From Gammaproteobacteria bacterium (GTDB lineage: Bacteria > Pseudomonadota > Gammaproteobacteria > Steroidobacterales > Rariloculaceae): a stretch of DNA of 64,000 nucleotides. Position 1 is the stretch's first letter. The number at the start of each line of letters is the position of its first letter. The translations under genes were made by a program, and so were the position numbers. The stretch covers positions 124,001-188,000 of the forward strand of contig JAJDWR010000067.1 in the NCBI GenBank assembly GCA_022825505.1, given 5' to 3'. Of this stretch, positions 27,475 through 36,027 are shown piece after piece. The notes beneath the pieces were generated by a model. It ran no database searches. It saw only the letters and a list, made by a program, of their open reading frames with translations, and had not been told where the DNA came from.

Positions 27475-27505
27475 CTCATGAGTCAATGGATGTTGCTCAT
27501 GACTC
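27475..27505. promoter_or_regulatory. Two CTCATGA-type sites spaced 21 bases, candidate operator
   Basis: CTCATGAGTC (27475-27484) and CTCATGACTC (27496-27505) are direct repeats exactly 21 bases apart. They also hold an inverted pair GAGTCA/TGACTC. They lie in the 200-base divergent gap between the HisD-family gene and the DUF6152-GDTLV fusion, where a regulator could control both. Confidence 0.35.
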
Positions 27506-27562
27506 GATAGTCCTTGGTTATGGCGTAGTAGACTGTACTGGAGTATGACAAGGGGAGTGACC

Positions 27563-28615
27563 GTGTCCATATTTCGAAGCATGCTGGCTGTCTTTTTCGT
27601 GTCCTTGAGCGCTTCCTCTCCGGCAATGGCCCACCACGCCGCCGGGGCCGTATTCACCGACGAGGAAATCGAGGTTGAAGGCGTGGTGGCCGAATACAAT
27701 TTCGTCAATCCGCACGTCAACATCATGCTCAACGTGACGGATGAGTCCGGCGCCGGGACCCTCTGGATGGTCACGGGTCCTGCAGCGCCGCCGATGCGCC
27801 GCTGGGGGTGGACACCCGAGACCCTGCAGCCCGGCCAGTTGATCCGGTTTGCCGGCAAGAGCAGCCGCACCGGCGCTCCCATGCTCCTCATCGAATCCGC
27901 CGAAATTCAAAGCGGCCGATTCGTCGAACTCGACCCGGCAGACGGTTCGGTCATTCGCCGCCTGCAGGAAGCGCCCGACAACAGCCAGGCGCCGGATGCG
28001 AGCCTGTCCGTGGCGCAGACGCTGGACGACGGGCGACCGAACCTGGCCGGCATGTGGCTCGGCGGCCTGGGCCGCAGACCCAACCCGCCGCCACCCTTCA
28101 ACGAGGCTGGAGCCGCATTACAGTCTGAATTCGATGCGCTGAACGACCCGGCGTTTGCGGAGTGCGCCGACCACGGCCTGGTGCGCCAGGCCATGTCGGG
28201 ACATCCGCTGCGAATCACCCAGAACGACGATCACCTGCTCTTCGAATACGAACAGGGTGCAGCCACTCGCATCATCCATCTGGATGGGCGGGGCCCCGTG
28301 TCGGACGAGAATACGGACTACGGTCATCACGTGGCCCGGTACGAGGGCGATGCCCTTGTAATCGAAACGACACAACTCCTGGGACGACTCACCGGCACGC
28401 GGGGCAACGCTCTCAGCGACAGCAGTACGGTTACGGAAACCTATCGGCGGGCCGATTCGCCCGAACTCGGCGCGCTATTGGAAATGACTCTGGTCGTCAA
28501 CGACCCGGAGCACTTGACGGGTCCATGGCAGATGTCCTGGCAGAAAAACCATGCGGCCACGGATTATCAGTTCGTCGAAGTCGATTGCGCTTTGCCGTTG
28601 CCGCCCGGGGCATGA
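27563..28615 (+). CDS. Secreted DUF6152-GDTLV fusion protein
   Basis: The protein has 350 residues. A signal peptide ends S-S-P-A-M-A, and cleavage exposes His-His-Ala-Ala. The DUF6152 domain (about 25-125) keeps F-V-N-P-H-V and G-W-T-P-E-T-L-Q-P-G. The GDTLV domain follows, opening with P-N-L-A-G-M-W; its core reads A-R-Y-E-G-D-A-L-V-I-E-T-T. It closes with V-V-N-D-P-E-H-L-T-G-P-W and a Cys near the end. I prefer GTG at 27563, six bases after AGGGGAG, over ATG at 27545, because the ribosome site lies between them. It is followed by a second fusion 55 bases on. Confidence 0.78.
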   Translation: MSIFRSMLAVFFVSLSASSPAMAHHAAGAVFTDEEIEVEGVVAEYNFVNPHVNIMLNVTDESGAGTLWMVTGPAAPPMRRWGWTPETLQPGQLIRFAGKSSRTGAPMLLIESAEIQSGRFVELDPADGSVIRRLQEAPDNSQAPDASLSVAQTLDDGRPNLAGMWLGGLGRRPNPPPPFNEAGAALQSEFDALNDPAFAECADHGLVRQAMSGHPLRITQNDDHLLFEYEQGAATRIIHLDGRGPVSDENTDYGHHVARYEGDALVIETTQLLGRLTGTRGNALSDSSTVTETYRRADSPELGALLEMTLVVNDPEHLTGPWQMSWQKNHAATDYQFVEVDCALPLPPGA

Positions 28616-28670
28616 TCCTCGCTGTCGAAACTTCGTGAAGTCCCGAGACCGATTCAGGAGCGGTTTGACC

Positions 28671-29699
28671 ATGAGAACGATTCATTCCTGGTTTCCTTTT
28701 GCAGCCGGTCCCCTGGTCCTGGCGATTTCCGCCCCGACGCTTGCACACCACGGAATCGGTGCGCAGTTCGACCTTTCAAGCTCGATCGAGCTGCAGGGCG
28801 AGCTGGAGCGGGTCCTTTGGCGCAATCCTCATGTGCGGCTCACCCTGCGCGTGACCAACGACGCAGGCGGCGAGGAACTCTGGGAAGTCGAGGCACAGTC
28901 GGTCAGCATGTTGCGCCAGCGGGATATCGTCGAAGTGCTCCTCGAAGAGGGCGACTCGATCTCGCTCTTGGGCAATCCGGCACACGGTGGCGCGACCGAA
29001 ATCTACGTGACCAATGTTCTGCTTCCCGATGGGCGCGAGCTTCTCTTTTCCCAGGGTGCGGAGCCGTACTGGAACGATGCGGCGCTGGGTACGACCGGGC
29101 CGCGCTTCGTGCGGGAAGGGGACGGGACGGCGCCTGAACAGGGACTCTTCCGGCCCTGGACCGGTGCATCGCCGCAGGCGTTCTACAGCGGGTTGCCCAT
29201 GGAAAGTCCGCCGCTCACCGAACAGGCACTGGCGGCGGCACAGGCCTACGACCCCGTTACCGACAACGCGGGCACAGGTGAATGCACACCCAAGGGTATG
29301 CCGGGGATCATGTCGAACCCGTATCCGAGGGAGTTCGTCGATCAGGGCGACACGATTGTCATGCGCCTGGAGGAGTACGACACGGTTCGAAACATTCACA
29401 TGACCGAAACGGCTCCGGGCGCACCTTCCATGCTCGGCCATTCGGTTGGCCGGTGGGATGCAGACACGCTGGTCGTGAATACGACCCACTTCAGTCCCCA
29501 ACTGTTTCGTCAAGGTATCTGGCTCAGCGAGGATCTCGAGATCATTGAGCGCATTACGCCGAGCGCCGATGGTAGCCGCCTGCACTACGAGGCCACCGTC
29601 ACGGATCCTGACGCGTTTGTCGAGCCCATCGAATTTTCGGCGCAGTGGATTTATGTGCGAGGTGTCACCGTGGAGCCCTACGATTGCATCGACGGATGA
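28671..29699 (+). CDS. Secreted DUF6152-GDTLV fusion protein
   Basis: The protein has 342 residues. The signal peptide ends A-P-T-L-A before His-His-Gly-Ile. DUF6152 features are W-R-N-P-H-V-R-L, L-W-E-V-E-A-Q-S and L-P-D-G-R-E-L. The GDTLV part has S-V-G-R-W-D-A-D-T-L-V-V-N-T-T-H-F, then the I-E-R-I-T strand, Y-E-A-T-V-T-D-P-D-A-F and Y-D-C at the end. GGAGCGG precedes ATG at 28671; the frame is open 40 codons further but without a ribosome site. It is probably co-transcribed with the fusion upstream and the SDR gene 42 bases downstream. Confidence 0.78.
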   Translation: MRTIHSWFPFAAGPLVLAISAPTLAHHGIGAQFDLSSSIELQGELERVLWRNPHVRLTLRVTNDAGGEELWEVEAQSVSMLRQRDIVEVLLEEGDSISLLGNPAHGGATEIYVTNVLLPDGRELLFSQGAEPYWNDAALGTTGPRFVREGDGTAPEQGLFRPWTGASPQAFYSGLPMESPPLTEQALAAAQAYDPVTDNAGTGECTPKGMPGIMSNPYPREFVDQGDTIVMRLEEYDTVRNIHMTETAPGAPSMLGHSVGRWDADTLVVNTTHFSPQLFRQGIWLSEDLEIIERITPSADGSRLHYEATVTDPDAFVEPIEFSAQWIYVRGVTVEPYDCIDG

Positions 29700-29741
29700 C
29701 GGACCGCAGGCTATACCGGTTATTCTTGCCAGATTAGGCGC

Positions 29742-30515
29742 GTGATCGACATGAAATCTTCGAGTGGTGCTCAGGGCGGCACAAAATGGGATCTGAGCGG
29801 ACGTGTGGCGCTGATCTCCGGCGGCAGCCGCGGCATCGGGGCAGCTTGCGCCGAAGCCATGGTCGATGCTGGCGCGCGGGTGATCGCGGTGGCGAGAAAT
29901 CAGGGCGATCTGGACCGGCTGCGCGACCGGTTGGGCAGCGCCGTGGAAACCTGGGCCGAGGACGTCAGCGATTCGGCATTTCACCGTCGCCTTGAGCGTC
30001 TTGAGCAATTGGACATTCTGTTCAACAACGCGGGCACGAATGCTCCGCAGCCCTTCATCGATACTCCGGAAGAGGTCGTGGACGAGATGATCGCCGTCAA
30101 CGTGCGGGCGATGTTCCTTACGGCCCAGAGCGCTGCGCGGGTGATGCTCCGCGCTGCAAGAGGCGGTTCGATCATCAACATGTCATCGCAGATGGGGCAC
30201 ATCGGCGCGGCGAACCGCACGGTCTACTGCATGACCAAGCACGCCGTGGAGGGATTGACCAAGGCGCTGGGTGTCGAACTGGCGCCCCGCGGCATCCGCG
30301 TAAACAGCGTCGCGCCGACTTTCATCGAGACGCCCATGACAACGCCCATGTTCGAGGACAGAGCCTTCAAGCAGTGGGCGCTCGAATGCATCCCAATGGG
30401 CCGTATCGGCGAGCTTCGCGAGGTCGTCGCCGCCGTGATGTTTCTGGCGTCGCCGGATTCGTCGCTGATGACCGGCGCAAGCCTCAAGGTCGACGGCGGC
30501 TGGACCGCGCGCTAG
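29742..30515 (+). CDS. Short-chain dehydrogenase/reductase (SDR)
   Basis: This is a cytoplasmic NAD(P)-dependent oxidoreductase of 257 residues. The Rossmann motif G-G-S-R-G-I-G is at about residue 27, N-N-A-G at about 95, and the catalytic Ser with Y-C-M-T-K at about 160-166. The end V-D-G-G-W is typical of classical SDRs. It may start at GTG (29742) or at ATG (29751); neither has a clear ribosome site. It is the last gene of the run with two secreted fusion proteins and lies opposite the HisD-family dehydrogenase. Substrate is unknown; polyol or sulfonate-diol oxidation is a possibility from context. Confidence 0.9.
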   Translation: MIDMKSSSGAQGGTKWDLSGRVALISGGSRGIGAACAEAMVDAGARVIAVARNQGDLDRLRDRLGSAVETWAEDVSDSAFHRRLERLEQLDILFNNAGTNAPQPFIDTPEEVVDEMIAVNVRAMFLTAQSAARVMLRAARGGSIINMSSQMGHIGAANRTVYCMTKHAVEGLTKALGVELAPRGIRVNSVAPTFIETPMTTPMFEDRAFKQWALECIPMGRIGELREVVAAVMFLASPDSSLMTGASLKVDGGWTAR

Positions 30516-30628
30516 CGCGCTGGTCTGGAGGGAAACCGGTGTCAGCCGGCGGTGTCAATACGCTGCATGTATCGGTATTCGATCAGGTGCGATTGACTGT
30601 AGACGTCCAGACGTCTTAACCTTTGCGG

Positions 30629-31804
30629 ATGTCATCTGGGAAGCAACCTCCCGGTCGGGTCCGGGACGCCATCATCAAGGTTTTCGAGGAGTCGGAAGCG
30701 CCGCTACGGATATCCGAAATCGAGGCAGGTGTCTGCAATCAAATTGGCGATACCCCGACTTCGTCTATCAGGTCCTATATGAGGCTCAATACCCCGAAAC
30801 TCTTCATCCGCGAGCAGCGAGGGGTTTATCGCGCGAGATCTCATCAGCCGAGCCCACGGCAACGATTCCTCGCGCCGGTCGATGCCAGGGAGCAGTCCTT
30901 TTCGTTCCAGCGGTCCGTCCTGCATCATGACGATTGCTTCTCGTGGCTGGAGCAGCCCCCCCCCAATTCGGTACATGCCATCGTGACGGACCCACCCTAC
31001 GGTCTGCACGAATATACGGTTGAGCAACAACGAAAACTGCGCGCCGGCAAAGGCGGTGTCTGGCGCATACCCCCATCCTTTGATGGTCACCGGAGATCGC
31101 CACTTCCCCGGTTTACGACGCTGGACAAGAATCAGCTTGGGGAGTTAAGGCAATTCTTTCTGGTCTGGGGAAAGATGTCCCATCGCGTGCTGGTACCTGG
31201 AGCCAACGTGATCGTAGCTTCCAATCCGCTGGTTTCCCATATTGTCGCGATTGCGTTGTCCGAGGCTGGTCTAGAGCGGCGCGGCGAGATCATTCGCCTG
31301 ACAATGACCATGAGAGGGGGCGATCGGCCCAAGGGGGCGCACGATGAGTTTCGTGACGTGAGCGTGATGCCGCGCTCGATGTGGGAGCCTTGGTTGGTTT
31401 TCAGAAAACCATTGGAGGGAAGGGTTCAGGACAACCTGAGAAAGTGGAAGACGGGAGGATTTCGGCGTCCGGAGAAAGCGAAACCGTTCGGCGACGTGAT
31501 TGCATCGTCGCCGACTCGGCGCGGTGAGAAGAATCTTGCCCCGCATCCCAGTTTGAAGCCGCAAGCGTTTCTTCGACAATTGGTCCGGGGCGTTCTGCCG
31601 CTAGGCGAGGGAACCGTGCTCGATACCTTCGCGGGCGCGGGGTCAACTTTGGCGGCAGGCAACGCTGTGGGCTACGACAGCATCGGAATAGAGCGGGACA
31701 GGGACTATTTTCAGATGGCCGTAGACTCAATTCCCGCGCTTACGTCTTACGCTACCAACGGCCCCACTAAGCCTTGTAGACCCAACTCTCACGCAGCTTC
31801 CTGA
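30629..31804 (+). CDS. DNA methyltransferase with N-terminal winged helix
   Basis: The protein has 391 residues. A winged-helix-like region (about 10-70) precedes the catalytic domain. Motif IV, T-D-P-P-Y-G-L at about residue 121, comes before motif I, L-D-T-F-A-G-A-G-S-T at about 334, which is the beta-class order. DPPY favours N6-adenine methylation, though N4-cytosine is not excluded. The last 38 bases overlap the convergent nuclease gene. Codon use and the many A/T-ending codons make this segment visibly less GC-rich than its surroundings, a sign of transfer. A TTG two codons upstream is an alternative start. Confidence 0.87.
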   Translation: MSSGKQPPGRVRDAIIKVFEESEAPLRISEIEAGVCNQIGDTPTSSIRSYMRLNTPKLFIREQRGVYRARSHQPSPRQRFLAPVDAREQSFSFQRSVLHHDDCFSWLEQPPPNSVHAIVTDPPYGLHEYTVEQQRKLRAGKGGVWRIPPSFDGHRRSPLPRFTTLDKNQLGELRQFFLVWGKMSHRVLVPGANVIVASNPLVSHIVAIALSEAGLERRGEIIRLTMTMRGGDRPKGAHDEFRDVSVMPRSMWEPWLVFRKPLEGRVQDNLRKWKTGGFRRPEKAKPFGDVIASSPTRRGEKNLAPHPSLKPQAFLRQLVRGVLPLGEGTVLDTFAGAGSTLAAGNAVGYDSIGIERDRDYFQMAVDSIPALTSYATNGPTKPCRPNSHAAS

Positions 31805-32369
31805 TTCCATCGGCGTGGAGCGTCGCGGTTCTCGTCCCGAGTTCTCCCCGCGGGTTTCTGCGAAAGTCGTCCAGTGTCACCTCGCCAAGATACACCTCGG
31901 TGAATGTCATCGGACGCCGGTTTACGGCAGGTTCCGATTTGGTGTCAACCCTGTAAACAAACACGCACATCCACTGATTTCGCGCGCCATGGGTATCGAC
32001 GGCACCACCTTTTTTTCGCGTCGTCTTGATTTCCACCCCTTGTTCACCCGCCTTGACCGAGTTATTTGCGTAGACGCCCTGAACCACTAGATCCGGATGG
32101 CCGTTGAAGTAGTTGTTTTCCACCAAGACCCGGGAATGCGTAGCCAAGCTGGACGTGAGCATATCGGACAAGACCCCCGACATGATCGCAGGTCTCAGCA
32201 TGTCGTCCAATCGCTGCAGACCCTTCGCAATGAGATGTTCGTTTACGTCATGGAAAAAGTCGTAGACATCCTGCAATGCTGAACGAAAGTCGTCCTTCCT
32301 GAGTTGGTACGGGAGTTCGATTTCCGGATTGAAGTTCGTCGGATTGACTGTGTTTCTTACTATTGGCAC
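31767..32369 (-). CDS. Probable type II restriction endonuclease, PD-(D/E)xK
   Basis: I do not recognise the family of this 200-residue protein by name. It carries a clear nuclease core: H-P-D93 in FNGHPDLVVQG, then E113-I-K115 in QGVEIKTTRKK, the PD-x20-ExK pattern. Its tail-to-tail overlap with a DNA methyltransferase makes it the likely cognate restriction enzyme. It starts at GTG (32369), with no strong ribosome site, which could keep its level low. Apparent GC is lower than in flanking genes, as for the methyltransferase. Recognition site is unknown. Confidence 0.72.
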   Translation of the reverse strand: MPIVRNTVNPTNFNPEIELPYQLRKDDFRSALQDVYDFFHDVNEHLIAKGLQRLDDMLRPAIMSGVLSDMLTSSLATHSRVLVENNYFNGHPDLVVQGVYANNSVKAGEQGVEIKTTRKKGGAVDTHGARNQWMCVFVYRVDTKSEPAVNRRPMTFTEVYLGEVTLDDFRRNPRGELGTRTATLHADGIRKLRESWVYKA

Positions 32370-32454
32370 TACGCGAATGCCCCGGTGCGGATAAAGCGCA
32401 ATCGCTGCCGCACGCCCTGAAATCCTCCAAATCCGAAATTTGGTCGTTTCCCCT

Positions 32455-33363
32455 TCACTCCACCGGCTGCGGCGGCAGCGAGCGCAGGTACACCACCAGC
32501 GCGTCCAGGTCTTCTTCGGTCATGTTGCGGTAGTACTGGAATGCCATGCTCTCCAGAATTTGACGTCCGTCGGGGCGGATGCCGTCGGTGATGGCGAGTA
32601 TGACTTCCTCGTCCGTCCATTCGCCGATACCGAGCGTCGGATGCGATGTCACGTTGGCGGATATCACCGTGTAACCGAGCCCGAAGAGGTTTGGATAGGT
32701 GTTCCCGCCCAGTCCTATGCGGCTGAAGTCGTGAACGCCTTCCACCAAGGGCGTGTGACACTCGGTGCAATGGCCCAGGGCGACGGCAACGTAGGTACCG
32801 TAGGCGAGGGGGTCGTCGGGGGACACATCGGGAACCGATTCGACAGGGGGGCCCCAATCGGGCGGTAACGGCACCCGATACTCGCTCTTCGGCACCACCC
32901 GGTTCACCGGCGCCGCGTTACGCAGGTAGGCCACGATCGCGCGCACGTCCGTATCCGATATATCGCGGTACCAGGGCGTCGGCATCGGCGGACCGATGAT
33001 GGTCCCATCCGGTCGGAACCCCTCGCGAATCGCCCGAATGATCTCTTCGTCGCTCCAGGTGCCGATGCCTGTCGCCTCATCCATCGTAATGTTGGGCGCA
33101 TACGCCTTGAACGCGGGCTCCTCAATGACGAATGCGCCGCCCAGATGGAGGTTTTCGATGGGCGTGCCGTCGGACCTCTTGGGGGTGTGGCAGTTGCCGC
33201 AGGCGCCAATGCTCTCCATGAGGTAGGTGCCGCGCGCGAGCAATTCGTCGGGTTCCTGGGCGAATGCCAGGGGTCCGCAAGCCAGAATCGTGAGGCCGGC
33301 CGCGACGGTTCCCGCCCGGGCGGCGACTCTTTCAATCAATCCAGTCTCCATCAGGGTCTCCAT
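32455..33363 (-). CDS. Periplasmic diheme cytochrome c
   Basis: This 302-residue electron carrier has a signal peptide ending L-A-F-A-Q and two class I cytochrome domains. Heme sites are C-G-N-C-H at about residue 55 and C-T-E-C-H at about 198. The domains align (I-G-T-W-S-D-E-E-I against I-G-E-W-T-D-E-E-V, and F-R-P-D-G against I-R-P-D-G). The plan matches cytochrome subunits of membrane alcohol or aldehyde dehydrogenases. The start may be the first ATG or the one four codons later, which has better spacing from GGAG. It ends a leftward operon with the esterase and a DUF6152-GDTLV fusion. Confidence 0.9.
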   Translation of the reverse strand: METLMETGLIERVAARAGTVAAGLTILACGPLAFAQEPDELLARGTYLMESIGACGNCHTPKRSDGTPIENLHLGGAFVIEEPAFKAYAPNITMDEATGIGTWSDEEIIRAIREGFRPDGTIIGPPMPTPWYRDISDTDVRAIVAYLRNAAPVNRVVPKSEYRVPLPPDWGPPVESVPDVSPDDPLAYGTYVAVALGHCTECHTPLVEGVHDFSRIGLGGNTYPNLFGLGYTVISANVTSHPTLGIGEWTDEEVILAITDGIRPDGRQILESMAFQYYRNMTEEDLDALVVYLRSLPPQPVE

Positions 33364-33376
33364 GCTCCTCGGGCGA

Positions 33377-34804
33377 TCACCTCGGCGACAACATGAAGTC
33401 CATCAGCTCTTCCTCGAGCAACCGGTCGCGGGTGCCGACCGCGGACACGTACGATATGTGCCCGTGCCCCGGCATCTGCCGCAGCCGAGGCTGCGCGCCG
33501 AAGTCCTCGATGAGCCGGGTCAACAGTTGCGCGGTGGAGCGGTGGAAGCCACGCGGATCGAACTCCGCCACTGTGATCAGCACCGGTATCGAACCCGTCT
33601 CGATATTGTCCAGAACGCGCATGTCCGCCAGCGTCCGGCCGTCGACATCGTAGTAGTCGGAACCGACCTCGTCCGGCGCGCCGGGCAACTGCAGCGCCGG
33701 CGAAGCGAGAATGGCGCCGGCCACGCGGTCGCCCTGCGTGGACGACAGGCTTGGCCGAAGCACGTAATTGGCCACATGGTTGCCGCCTGCGGAATGGCCA
33801 TAGACGTAGAGCTGGGCAGGATTTCCACGATAGTCGCCGATATTGGCATGAATCCATTCCACCGCCGCGTGGACGGCTTCGGCTCCGCTGGGCCAGGTGT
33901 GTTCCGGCGACAGGGGGTAGGTCATGTTCACCGCGACGAATCCCAAGCCCGCGAAGTGTATCGCCATGTGCGCCAGGTTGTTCAGGTCACCGCGCGAGAA
34001 GCCGCCGCCGTGTACCAGCAGGATGATGGGCGCCCCCACGCCCGGCGAATTGCGATTGTTGCCCTCGTAGACCCTGAGCCGATGCCCGTCTTCCGGGCCG
34101 TATGCGATTTCGTCCGATACCGTGACGTCGGCTGGCCCGAAGGCACGCGGAGCGTCGGCGTAGATGGCCGCGGTCGCCATGGGATCTACGGCGGGACCGA
34201 TTTCGCGATTGGCTTCGCGAGCCGCCGTGGTCATGCCGCTGCGGAGGCTGTTGGCATTGTAGGTTGGCATCTCGTCGGTTTCCGACCAGCGCCAGCGCTG
34301 CCGATAGGATGCGTCGGCCGTACACGCTTCAAGGGTGATGGCCCTGGACGAATAGGGCGGCAAGGTGCCGATGGACGTATTCACGAACACCCGCTCGGCC
34401 GCCAGGGTCAGGCACTGGCCGGAATCCGCCTCAGGGGTGACACGACCATCAGCGTGGACCTCCCACGGGTGGGCATCATTGCAGTCGATGGAATTGACGA
34501 CCGCGCTGCCGGCCTCCATCGAGTCTGCGGAAAGGCAGCGGTCGTAATTGACCAGTCTGAGTTTCCCGTCCGCGTGCTCGAAGATCTCATCGACGTCGAA
34601 ACCCGGCAGGCTGTACTTGCAGGTGTGCGTCGTGATCGGCGCGTCGATCTGCATTCGGGCTCCGAAGCCCGGGATGTCCAGGCAGTAGCCGCGCGGGTCC
34701 TCAAGCTCGTACATGGACCTCAGGAACATCGACTGCGAATAGGCCTGGAAGGACATACCTGACAGCACGAGCGTCAGGGTCACGGTAATTTGTCGAGTCA
34801 TCAT
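33377..34804 (-). CDS. Secreted alpha/beta-hydrolase with ricin-like N-terminal domain
   Basis: The protein has 475 residues and a signal peptide (to A-Y-S-Q). An N-terminal region (about 25-175), rich in paired Cys and ending Y-R-Q-R-W-R-W, looks like a ricin-type beta-trefoil. The esterase domain carries V-H-G-G-G-F at about 265 for the oxyanion hole and the nucleophile in Y-G-H-S-A-G-G-N at about 345. The likely acid Asp is in A-E-F-D-P-R and the His in G-H-G-H-I-S. This is the HSL/carboxylesterase group. GGAG precedes the start. It lies 13 bases from the diheme cytochrome gene and 38 from a fusion gene. The lectin call is the weaker part. Confidence 0.85.
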   Translation of the reverse strand: MMTRQITVTLTLVLSGMSFQAYSQSMFLRSMYELEDPRGYCLDIPGFGARMQIDAPITTHTCKYSLPGFDVDEIFEHADGKLRLVNYDRCLSADSMEAGSAVVNSIDCNDAHPWEVHADGRVTPEADSGQCLTLAAERVFVNTSIGTLPPYSSRAITLEACTADASYRQRWRWSETDEMPTYNANSLRSGMTTAAREANREIGPAVDPMATAAIYADAPRAFGPADVTVSDEIAYGPEDGHRLRVYEGNNRNSPGVGAPIILLVHGGGFSRGDLNNLAHMAIHFAGLGFVAVNMTYPLSPEHTWPSGAEAVHAAVEWIHANIGDYRGNPAQLYVYGHSAGGNHVANYVLRPSLSSTQGDRVAGAILASPALQLPGAPDEVGSDYYDVDGRTLADMRVLDNIETGSIPVLITVAEFDPRGFHRSTAQLLTRLIEDFGAQPRLRQMPGHGHISYVSAVGTRDRLLEEELMDFMLSPR

Positions 34805-34842
34805 TCTTCTATCTCCTCGGAAACTCGGTTTGTGAACGGTTG

Positions 34843-35868
34843 CTATCCCTCATCGCATTCATACGGTGCGATCTGGACTTCCGGAAGCCACACCCAGGAC
34901 TTGTCCATGACCACCGGTTCGGAAAAGGTGGCCGGATCGATTACGGTGATCTCGTAGGCGAGTCTGCTGGCGTTTTCGCCAGGCGTGAATCTCTCGATAA
35001 TCTCAACTTCATCGCTGAGGGGAATGCCGTTGGTGGTGAAGTACCCATAGTCGATCGCCGTGGTCTCCACCACCAGTGTGTCGCCGTCCCAACGGCCGGT
35101 GGAGTGTCCGAGAATCGACGGCACCGGGCTCTCCTCCTGCGATTCCATGTAAATCATGCGGCGCAGGTCGTACTCCTCGAGTCTGAGCACGATGGTGTCG
35201 CCCTCATCCACGAACTCGATGGGGTAGGGCGCTCCCATGATGGGGGGCATGCCCTTCAGGCCGCAGTTCAGGAGCGGGTCGTCGACCAGCGGATCGTATG
35301 CCTCAAAACTGGTGCGGGCGGCGTCGGTCAACGGGTATTCACTGAGCCAGAAGAAGCCCTCGCCGCCGGCAAGCGTTGTGCTCCACACCTTGAAAATACC
35401 CAGTTCGGCGCCCGACGTATCTCCAGCCTCGGCAAACCACCGGTCGTTGGTTCCCCAGAGTCGGTCCGACCATCTCAGGTCCGCAGGTTCTGGGCTGAAG
35501 CGGAAGACGAACTCTTCACCGCTGGGCAACAGCATGTTATTGACGAACAGGCCACGGGGCGAGCGCAGTGCGGGCCAGCCCGCGGCCCTGACCCGATCGC
35601 CGATCTCGACGAACGGGTCGGCGGCGGCCAGGCGGCGCATGATGCTCAGCGAGTGGGTTTCGACTTCCCACTCTTCCTGTTCGCCGTTCTCACCGGCCAC
35701 CGTCATCGTGAATTTGACATGGGGATTGCGCCAGTGAATCCCGGTGATTTCACCCTCCACCTCGATCGTCGTACCAGGGTCGAAATTTCCTCCCACGCTG
35801 TGATGGGCCAATGCCCCGAGCGACATCGCTCCTGCGGCAGTGAAGCCTGCGATCATTCGAATCCACAT
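34843..35868 (-). CDS. Secreted DUF6152-GDTLV fusion protein
   Basis: The protein has 341 residues. The signal peptide ends L-G-A-L-A, giving a mature His-His-Ser-Val start. The DUF6152 half has W-R-N-P-H-V-K-F and E-E-W-E-V-E-T-H-S. The GDTLV half has the best-conserved core in the window, S-T-G-R-W-D-G-D-T-L-V-V-E-T-T-A, followed by I-I-E-R-F-T, Y-E-I-T-V-I-D-P and Y-E-C at the end. ATG at 35868 lies nine bases after AGGAG, so the upstream in-frame ATG is rejected. It is first in the operon with the esterase and diheme cytochrome. Confidence 0.8.
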   Translation of the reverse strand: MWIRMIAGFTAAGAMSLGALAHHSVGGNFDPGTTIEVEGEITGIHWRNPHVKFTMTVAGENGEQEEWEVETHSLSIMRRLAAADPFVEIGDRVRAAGWPALRSPRGLFVNNMLLPSGEEFVFRFSPEPADLRWSDRLWGTNDRWFAEAGDTSGAELGIFKVWSTTLAGGEGFFWLSEYPLTDAARTSFEAYDPLVDDPLLNCGLKGMPPIMGAPYPIEFVDEGDTIVLRLEEYDLRRMIYMESQEESPVPSILGHSTGRWDGDTLVVETTAIDYGYFTTNGIPLSDEVEIIERFTPGENASRLAYEITVIDPATFSEPVVMDKSWVWLPEVQIAPYECDEG

Positions 35869-36027
35869 ACCATTGATCTCCTCTTTGAGCATGTGTTCAT
35901 TGCTTTACAGGCCTTCCTGCCTATCGAACCGTGCAGCCTGCCCAACGGATTTGCCGTATGTCCGATCACTGGAGTAGGCTAGCATTCTGGCGACCGGAAC
36001 GTTGCGCTGTTTGTGAGGAATTATAGG

